From positions 496,001 through 560,000 of the forward strand of contig CAVZKX010000001.1 of the NCBI GenBank assembly GCA_963775975.1: 64,000 bases of DNA, given 5' to 3'. Positions 59,045-64,000 of this stretch are shown here, in pieces. The position numbers were made by a program, and so were the translations under genes. The DNA is from JANXQG01 sp963775975. Lineage in GTDB: Bacteria; Planctomycetota; Planctomycetia; Pirellulales; Thermoguttaceae. Position 1 is the first letter of the stretch. Every line of letters starts with the position of its first letter. The notes below the pieces were generated by a model that saw nothing but the letters and a program-made list of their open reading frames with translations, made no database searches and was not told the origin of the DNA.

Positions 59045-59378
59045 CGCCGATGTTGACGGCCGAATAGTCCGCGGCTTGCGCCGCCGCCAGCCGGACCTCG
59101 ATCTTCGACGCTCGCTAGACTCATTGCCGGACGGAACTCCGGACCCGGATGTGCTGGAATGGACCGCTACGGAGCAGCGTGTTCTGCTGACGCGCGACAG
59201 GAGCACGATGATTGGCTTTGCTCATCAACGATTACGAGCCGGAAAACCAATGCCCGGCATAGTAGTAACGACCAAGGCGCAACCCATCGGCAAGGCGGTC
59301 GAAGACATCCTAATCATTGCACATTGCATGTCAGAAGACGAAATTCGTAATCAAATCGTCCTGTTCCTACCGCTTTGA
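59025..59378 (+). CDS. DUF5615 PIN-like toxin
   Basis: A 117-residue protein, ATG 59025 (MLLLATDADVDGRIVRGLRR), overlapping the antitoxin. PIN-like acidic residues: Asp in LLATDADVD, Asp/Glu in TPDPDVLEWTATEQRVLLTRDRSTM, the classic L-x-T-x-D. The family (Mut7-C-like PIN) is a presumed ribonuclease. LRAGKPMPGIVVT follows. The normal family length is about 115, so it looks intact. Confidence 0.9.
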   Translation: MLLLATDADVDGRIVRGLRRRQPDLDLRRSLDSLPDGTPDPDVLEWTATEQRVLLTRDRSTMIGFAHQRLRAGKPMPGIVVTTKAQPIGKAVEDILIIAHCMSEDEIRNQIVLFLPL

Positions 59379-59474
59379 TTTTGACTTGCTGCCGGGCGTT
59401 GGAGAGTAACGGATGAATCAGTCGCAACGACTTGCACGTCTCTCAATAGTGCGATCGAGCGAGACCGTGACCAA

Positions 59475-59572
59475 GCGTTGACAGCCCCTCGGACTGCGGG
59501 TAGGCTAAGATAATGTCCTGGCCGCTCGCCTCGCATTTCAGCGCAACACTGCAAAACCCGCGGATCGCCTTT
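59475..59572 (+). repeat. 98-bp direct repeat, right copy
   Basis: Copy of 58510-58607, offset by 965 bp. It carries TTGACA (59478-59483), TAGGCT (59501-59506) and the start codon 59513 of the intact kinase gene. Sequence before and after the two copies is unrelated, so the repeat boundaries are sharp: left edge three bases before the -35 box, right edge inside codon 20-21. Confidence 0.93.
59478..59506 (+). promoter_or_regulatory. Promoter of the kinase-VWA-VWA-PP2C unit
   Basis: TTGACA, 17-bp spacer, TAGGCT; start codon 59513 lies 6 bases after the -10 box, so the kinase message would be leaderless. Identical to the box pair at 58513-58541. Confidence 0.65.
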
Positions 59573-61582
59573 CGCGATGAGCGGCTGAGGAGTTCTTGCA
59601 TCGAAAAAAACGGGCAGAACCAGCCGCGGCCCTGGGCGGGAGCGTTTGCGGTCGTCTACAAGGGTGTCGATCCGGAAGGCCAGCAACCCTTTGCCGTGCG
59701 GATCTTCACGACCGAATCGCCGGAGCGCCGCGAACGCTACGAGCTCATCAGCGGCTATCTGCAAGGCCGCAAGCTGCATTGTCTCGTCGATTTCGAGTAC
59801 CGCGATGGCGGCATTCGCTCCGCCGGCGATGGCAAATGGTACCCCCTGATCATCATGGATTGGGTTCAGGGCGAGACTCTCTTCAATTGGCTCCGCAGCC
59901 GCTGCCTGGAGGGAAATCGCGAGGCCATCGCACAAATCGCCGACCGCTGGCTGGAAGCGGTGCAGGAAATGAACGACAACTCTATCGCCCACGGCGACCT
60001 TCAGCACGGCAATATCATGGTCACTCAAGGCTGGCAGATCAAGCTCGTCGATTACGACGGCATGTGCGTGCCGCCGCTCGTCGGTCGGCGAAACCTTGAG
60101 GTGGGCGTCGAGCCGTACCAGCACCGCGACCGCGGAGCGGGCACGCTCCTTTCCTTGGACTTGGACAACTTTTCCGCGCTGGTGATCTATGTGGCACTGC
60201 GGGCGCTCTCGATTCAACCAGCATTGTGGTCCAAATATGTAGAGCAGGTGGGCTACGACAAGCTTTTGTTCCGCCGCGAAGATTTTCAAGTCCCCGCTCA
60301 GTCGGCGCTCTACTACGACCTGATGCAGCTCGGCAATGACGACCTTCGCGGCATGACCGAAAAGCTATTCGGCCTCTGGCAAGCGCGAATCGAGGACGTG
60401 CCGCCGCTGGGCCACCTGGCCAACAGCTACGCCGAGGTCGAGCGGCTGCTGGGCGAGCAACAGTGGGACGCGGCCGTCGACTTGCTCAACCGCCGCGGCC
60501 ACTTCCGCGACGCCCCGGCCCGGCTGCAACCGCTTATCTATCGTGCCTACGAACATGTCTGCCGGCAACAAGCCTGGACGAAGTTCGCAAGGATTCCGGC
60601 GATGCCGAGCGAGCAGGACGATCGGCAACTGGTCGCCGCTTGGAACGAATCGCTGTTCGCCAATTATCCGCCGGCCGAGGAGCAGCGGCCGCGCGTGGCC
60701 GATGCCCGGCAGCGCGTGCAGGTGATTGATCGCCTGCTGCATCTCGTGCAGCGAACGGCCGGCAAGGTTAGCCTGCAAGGCGAAAAGGGGCTGGCGACGA
60801 TCGCCGCAAACTTGCCGCAAGGCTATCAGCACGCTTTGCAAGACCGAGTCGCGCTGGCCATGCGGCGAGTGAGGGCCTTTGCCCGGCTTGAGAAGGCGCT
60901 CAAGGAAGACAGCAACGAAGCGGCGATTGCGGCCGCGTGGCAGGCGGTGGTTCGAGCCCAGTGCGAACATTTCGTGAGCATCGAGTGGGGAATGCGGATC
61001 GCGGTGGCGGAAGAGCGGCTGCCGGTCTTCCGGGCACTTGCAAAAATCACCAGCGCACTGCCGCCCGACGAACGCGACAAACGGATACTCGCCGTCTGGA
61101 AAGAGAAACTCATGGCCGGCTGCCGCGAGGCGGACAAATGGCGGCCGCTCTACCAGATGGCGGCAGTGCGACGGGAAGTGCTCAAGCGGCTGCACGCGAG
61201 CATCGAGGCGCACGACGACGTCGAGATCGTGCTTTGGGGAAGCAAGCACTGCTTGACAAATTACCCTCTGCCGAAGGAATTGGCGGAGGCCGTGGCCGCC
61301 GCGCGGGAGCGAGTAGGTAAAACGGACTCGGCGACGACCGTATCAGCGGACGAAGCAGAGCACGCGGTTCCCGCCGCGGAGAATGGAGTCGCTGCTGCAA
61401 ACCACGACGATCTCGCAGCACACGAAACGGCGGCCCAAATGAACGGCGATGCGCCAATCCCAAGCGAGGCACTCCCCGACGCGCCACCGCGCTGGAAGTG
61501 GCCGCGGCTATTCTCGCGCCGCGATGAACCGGCGGAAGCAAATGAGAATAAATCAACCGAAGAAGGTAACGTAAACAGTTAG
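59513..61582 (+). CDS. Divergent protein kinase of a kinase-VWA-PP2C system
   Basis: A 689-residue protein. After MSWPLASHFSATLQNPRIAF the kinase-like domain has FAVVYKGVDPEGQQPFAVRIF (the usual VAIK lysine is Arg here), the catalytic loop HGDLQHGN with the Asp and Asn, and VDYDGM in place of DFG. EPYQHRDRG and LDLDNFSALVIYVALRAL follow. Residues about 310-620 are helical repeat-like (LLNRRGHFRDAPARLQPLI), and an acidic disordered tail ends the protein. No membrane helix. The stop is one base before the VWA gene. Such kinases with VWA and PP2C partners occur in TerY-P-type modules. Confidence 0.87.
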   Translation: MSWPLASHFSATLQNPRIAFRDERLRSSCIEKNGQNQPRPWAGAFAVVYKGVDPEGQQPFAVRIFTTESPERRERYELISGYLQGRKLHCLVDFEYRDGGIRSAGDGKWYPLIIMDWVQGETLFNWLRSRCLEGNREAIAQIADRWLEAVQEMNDNSIAHGDLQHGNIMVTQGWQIKLVDYDGMCVPPLVGRRNLEVGVEPYQHRDRGAGTLLSLDLDNFSALVIYVALRALSIQPALWSKYVEQVGYDKLLFRREDFQVPAQSALYYDLMQLGNDDLRGMTEKLFGLWQARIEDVPPLGHLANSYAEVERLLGEQQWDAAVDLLNRRGHFRDAPARLQPLIYRAYEHVCRQQAWTKFARIPAMPSEQDDRQLVAAWNESLFANYPPAEEQRPRVADARQRVQVIDRLLHLVQRTAGKVSLQGEKGLATIAANLPQGYQHALQDRVALAMRRVRAFARLEKALKEDSNEAAIAAAWQAVVRAQCEHFVSIEWGMRIAVAEERLPVFRALAKITSALPPDERDKRILAVWKEKLMAGCREADKWRPLYQMAAVRREVLKRLHASIEAHDDVEIVLWGSKHCLTNYPLPKELAEAVAAARERVGKTDSATTVSADEAEHAVPAAENGVAAANHDDLAAHETAAQMNGDAPIPSEALPDAPPRWKWPRLFSRRDEPAEANENKSTEEGNVNS

Positions 61583-61583
61583 C

Positions 61584-62450
61584 ATGTATCGAGCACCTTA
61601 TACCCAATCGATCAGCCGGCAGAACAAGGCCTGCTTCCTTTTCCTCCTCGACCAGTCGTTCTCGATGGAGGAGCCGCTGGGCAATTCGTCGAACCGCAAA
61701 TGCGACGAGCTGGTCGCTGCTATCAACGGTTGGCTGCAGAACATGGCCATCCGCGCCAGCGGCGATGAAGGCATCAAGGACTGGATGGATATCGGCGTAT
61801 TCGGCTATCGCACCGACCAGCAGGCCAATCCGATCATTGAATCGGCGTTGCAAGGCCCGCTGGCGGGGCGGACAATCGTCTCGATCGCCGAAATCGGCGC
61901 CGCGCCCGCGCGGATCGATACCCGCATCCAATACCTGCCCGACGAAGAAACCGGCGAGATCTTTCAGGTGCCGTGCGAAATGCCCGTCTGGGTCGATCCG
62001 CGGGCGGAAGGCGGCACGCCCATGTGCCACATGCTTTACTACGCTCACCAACTACTTGCCGAGTGGATCTCGCGGCATCCGAGAAGCTTCCCGCCGATTG
62101 TGGTCCAGATTTCCGACGGCGAATCGCAGGACGGCAATCCGATTCCCTATGCCGACGCCTTGAAATCGCTGGCCACGGAAGACGGCAACGTGCTGTTGTT
62201 CAACTGCCATCTTTCCATGACAGCGGCCGACCCGTTCATGTTTCCGTCCAGCGACATGGGACTTCCCGACGAACTGGCTCGCGCGTTGTTCCACATGTCG
62301 AGCGTGCTGCCGGAGCCGTTTTTCCGCCACGGTCAGGCGGAGGGTTTCCCCTTGCAGCCGAACGCCCGCGGCATGGCCTTCAACGCCGACATGGTCTGCT
62401 TGATCCAGTTCCTAAACATGGGCACGCAAGCCGCGCCAGGGCTACGGTAA
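61584..62450 (+). CDS. VWA domain protein (TerY-like)
   Basis: A 288-residue protein with a VWA fold: CFLFLLDQSFSM holds the MIDAS DxSxS, and further metal contacts are likely in AEGGTPMCHMLYYAH (T) and VVQISDGESQDGNP (D). It resembles TerY-type VWA proteins paired with a kinase and PP2C. It is cytoplasmic (no signal). The kinase gene ends one base upstream, so translation is coupled. The stop codon is followed directly by a heptanucleotide array. Confidence 0.87.
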   Translation: MYRAPYTQSISRQNKACFLFLLDQSFSMEEPLGNSSNRKCDELVAAINGWLQNMAIRASGDEGIKDWMDIGVFGYRTDQQANPIIESALQGPLAGRTIVSIAEIGAAPARIDTRIQYLPDEETGEIFQVPCEMPVWVDPRAEGGTPMCHMLYYAHQLLAEWISRHPRSFPPIVVQISDGESQDGNPIPYADALKSLATEDGNVLLFNCHLSMTAADPFMFPSSDMGLPDELARALFHMSSVLPEPFFRHGQAEGFPLQPNARGMAFNADMVCLIQFLNMGTQAAPGLR

Positions 62451-62541
62451 GGATGAAGGATGAAGGATGAAGGATGAAGGATGAAGGATGAAGGATGAAG
62501 GATGAAGGATGAAGGATGAAGGATGAAGGATGAAGGATGAA
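62451..62541 (+). repeat. Tandem repeat: 13 perfect copies of GGATGAA
   Basis: Ninety-one bases, no interruption, beginning at the first base after the TAA of the VWA gene. Each unit contains AGGA-ATG-TGA in overlapping order. The complementary strand reads as SSFILHP repeats. Perfect copies point to recent slippage and variable copy number. It lies in the spacer before the second VWA gene, 66 bases from that start. Confidence 0.97.
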
Positions 62542-62607
62542 AAACGGTCAGCTGACAACTTAATACTGAGCACTGTGCACTGAGTACCTCGTACTGACCG
62601 CCACCCC

Positions 62608-63123
62608 ATGCCCCAACATTCCCCAACCACACTCGGCGGCCGCGTCGTCTTCCTGATTGACGAATCGGAAGCACTCGGCGACTGCATTGCGGGCGGGACG
62701 AAGACCAAGGCGGAAAGCATCGCCACATCGCTGAACTCGATGCTGAACCAGATTTCGTCGGTGCCAGATTTGGAAGTCGCGATCGCCGGCTATCGCGGCG
62801 ACCGTCGCGGAGCAGACGTCGGCTGCCGCTGGGGCGGTCCGCTCGCCCGACGGCGTTTTGTTTCCACATCCGAACTGGCCGACGCGCCGCTGGCGGTTGA
62901 AACCCGCGTCCGCCGCGTGGCGGCGAGGTTTACCGGCGGGCGAGAGGAGACCGTTCAGTTTCCCATCTGGTACGTGCCGCGACTTGGGTCTGAGCGTTTT
63001 TCCCGTGCTGGGCTACGGCTATTGCCGGCACCTCGTCGTCGCTGGCGTCGCGCCGCAGATGGCTTGGAGCCGGCCGCCCCTGGTAATCAGCTTCGTCGGC
63101 GATCTCCTGTCGCAGCAAGTTGA
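62608..63123 (+). CDS. Second VWA-like protein, N-terminal part (frameshifted)
   Basis: Begins MPQHSPTTLGGRVVFLIDES; FLIDESEAL is a diverged MIDAS (DxSxx). NSMLNQISSVPDLEVAIAGYRGD follows, matching strand-helix of the VWA fold. Resemblance in this frame stops at PIWYVPRLG near 62990; the neighbouring frame continues SVFPVLGYGYCRHLVVAGV. No ribosome-binding site is evident ahead of the ATG. Confidence 0.72.
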   Translation: MPQHSPTTLGGRVVFLIDESEALGDCIAGGTKTKAESIATSLNSMLNQISSVPDLEVAIAGYRGDRRGADVGCRWGGPLARRRFVSTSELADAPLAVETRVRRVAARFTGGREETVQFPIWYVPRLGSERFSRAGLRLLPAPRRRWRRAADGLEPAAPGNQLRRRSPVAAS

Positions 63124-63532
63124 AATCGCGGTCGAACGGGTGCAGAGCCTGGTGACGCCGGGCGGTTCGCCGCTCGTATTTCACCTTCACCTGGGCGGTC
63201 CCGGCGCCTGCCGGCCCGTGCTTTATCCGTCCAACGATATCCACCTGCCGCCAGGGCCGCCGTGCGATTTGTTCCGCTGGTCGAGCCTGCTGCCGGACTA
63301 CATGGTTGCGGCCTTGCGAGCGGCGAATATACTGGTCAGTGCCGGCGGCCGCGGGATGATCTACAACGCCTCGGTGACCGATTTGATCCGCATGCTTTCG
63401 CTAGTCAAGACTTACGCCGAACAAGGCTCGACCGAAACGGAAGCCCGTAGGGTGGGACAAGACCGCGCAGCGGTCGACGGCCCACCAGAGATTACCGTTA
63501 CAACTGTTGATGGTGGGCCGGCGATCGCTTGA
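62858..63532 (+). CDS. Second VWA-like protein, C-terminal part
   Basis: In the right frame from about 62995 it reads SVFPVLGYGYCRHLVVAGVA, then APQMAWSRPPLVISFVGDLLS, LVFHLHLGGPGACRPVLYPS and LPDYMVAALRAANILVSAGGRGMIYNASVTDLIRML in parts. GRGMIYNASVTDLIRML echoes NARGMAFNADMVCLIQFL at the end of the first VWA protein, so the two are paralogues. One extra base near 62990-62996 separates the halves. The last 28 codons lie in the 106-bp palindromic element at 63447-63552 and are not part of the domain. Confidence 0.72.
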   Translation: MFPHPNWPTRRWRLKPASAAWRRGLPAGERRPFSFPSGTCRDLGLSVFPVLGYGYCRHLVVAGVAPQMAWSRPPLVISFVGDLLSQQVEIAVERVQSLVTPGGSPLVFHLHLGGPGACRPVLYPSNDIHLPPGPPCDLFRWSSLLPDYMVAALRAANILVSAGGRGMIYNASVTDLIRMLSLVKTYAEQGSTETEARRVGQDRAAVDGPPEITVTTVDGGPAIA

Positions 63533-63552
63533 GCTCGCTGGTCCCACCCTAC
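63447..63552. repeat. 106-bp nested inverted-repeat element
   Basis: Perfect 12-bp terminal inverted repeats GTAGGGTGGGAC (63447-63458) and GTCCCACCCTAC (63541-63552). An inner pair GGCCCACCA (63479-63487) and TGGTGGGCC (63511-63519) is nested inside, plus GACCGC-GCA-GCGGTC (63461-63475). It covers the end of the second VWA gene and supplies its stop codon. No transposase; it is MITE-like. Smaller relatives at 16257 and 25011. Confidence 0.85.
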
Positions 63553-63583
63553 TGAACCGACTACGTCAAAACTGTGGGCTATT

Positions 63584-63645
63584 GAAGCCCGACTGCGCAA
63601 GCGAGGCTGGCGCCGGACAAGAGCCTCGCTTGCGCGTCGGGCTTC
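63584..63645. repeat. Long hairpin AAGCCCGAC ... GTCGGGCTT
   Basis: Arms 63584-63608 and 63622-63645 pair almost perfectly (one bulged T), enclosing 13 bases. The arm core GCGCAAGCGAGG / CCTCGCTTGCGC is a common planctomycete intergenic repeat. It lies between the second VWA gene and the PP2C gene and might attenuate transcription. Confidence 0.82.
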
Positions 63646-63701
63646 GATGTCGCGAACTGGTCCCACCGTTTTGCCATAGACGGCATACTACGAACCGTTC
63701 C

Positions 63702-64000
63702 ATGACCTTGCGATTCGACACACGCCTGTTCACGCTGGCCAAAGACCCGGAGCATCCCGAGGGTTTTCAGGACGCCTGCTGCATGGATAGTGAGCGGCAC
63801 GTCATGGCCATTGCTGACGGCGTTTCTTCGGCATTGTTCTCCGGCCCCTGGGCGGCGATCCTCGCGGAGGCCGCCGTGGCAGACAGTCCCGATCCGCAAG
63901 ACCCGGCCGCCTTCGCCGAGTGGCTCGAGCGGCAGCGCGAGCGCTGGGCCGCCAGCATCGACACCGCGAACCTCGCATGGCATCAAAAAGCCAAACTGCC
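63702..64000 (+). CDS. PP2C-family protein phosphatase, N-terminal part, cut by window edge
   Basis: Open from ATG 63702 (MTLRFDTRLFTLAKDPEHPE) to the window end, 99 residues. The N-terminal PP2C signature is visible: FQDACCMDSERHVMAIADGVSSALFSGPWA in adjoining pieces, where QDA and ADGVSS carry the first metal-binding aspartates. It completes the kinase-VWA-VWA-PP2C order and would reverse the kinase's action. The rest lies outside the window. Confidence 0.85.
   Translation, partial: MTLRFDTRLFTLAKDPEHPEGFQDACCMDSERHVMAIADGVSSALFSGPWAAILAEAAVADSPDPQDPAAFAEWLERQRERWAASIDTANLAWHQKAKL

Noticed and set aside
62451..62541. Heptamer array considered as a CRISPR-like array
   Set aside because: Units are contiguous without spacers; it is a simple tandem repeat.

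Overview
The window looks like chromosomal DNA of a GC-rich planctomycete, most likely of the Pirellulales. Lineage signs are a DUF1559 pilin-like C-terminus, a sulfatase, three secreted-type Gfo/Idh/MocA oxidoreductases, DUF1598 and DUF1854 proteins, a Ser/Thr kinase with a planctomycete-style N-terminus, a four-ACT aspartokinase, and many short GC-rich palindromic intergenic repeats. I saw no rRNA, tRNA, CRISPR array, prophage or transposase.

Layout. 1-0.8 kb: end of a DUF1559 gene and a small unknown protein. 0.8-7 kb: cyanophycin locus, with DUF1854 and an ABC exporter-like gene on the minus strand, divergent from cphA. 7-14.7 kb: mixed housekeeping genes (conserved planctomycete protein, wecB, YqgE/AlgH, a secreted Asn-rich protein, a UroD-like protein, BON protein, formaldehyde dehydrogenase fdhA). 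15-19.1 kb: polyhydroxyalkanoate (PHA) locus, phaR-phasin-phaE-phaC on the minus strand, divergent from a phaB-like reductase, with a PhaR-type operator candidate in the shared promoter region. 19.2-34.2 kb: secreted and carbohydrate-related genes (YncE-like propeller, Gfo/Idh/MocA, DUF1598, sialate O-acetylesterase, NagX-like acyltransferase, GH18, multidomain S1C protease, sulfatase coupled to a GH95 fucosidase). 34.5-39 kb: Ser/Thr kinase and pyrB-pyrC-yacP. 39-43 kb: small genes, including a retropepsin-like protease and a methyltransferase. 41.9-50 kb: sugar module (DoxX-like membrane protein coupled to a Tat-exported Gfo/Idh/MocA, a second Gfo/Idh/MocA, a TIM-barrel isomerase, Uma2 nuclease, FucP-type transporter). 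50-58.5 kb: PHA granule protein, coiled-coil proteins, lysC, a GAF-PAS-PilZ protein and an SDR. 58.5-64 kb: a divergent kinase, two VWA proteins and a PP2C phosphatase in one transcription unit, a TerY-P-like phospho-signalling system. A DUF433/DUF5615 toxin-antitoxin cassette sits in its 5' end, flanked by a 98-bp direct repeat that carries the promoter and first 20 codons of the kinase gene.

A warning for every reader: about a dozen otherwise well-conserved genes are each broken by a single-base shift (ABC transporter, cphA, wecB, phaC, phaR twice, DUF1598 gene, S1C protease, lysC, GAF-PAS gene, second VWA gene, probably two more). Both halves are conserved in each case and several breaks lie in G/C runs, so uncorrected sequencing indels are the simplest explanation. 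I list the halves separately and say where they belong together.
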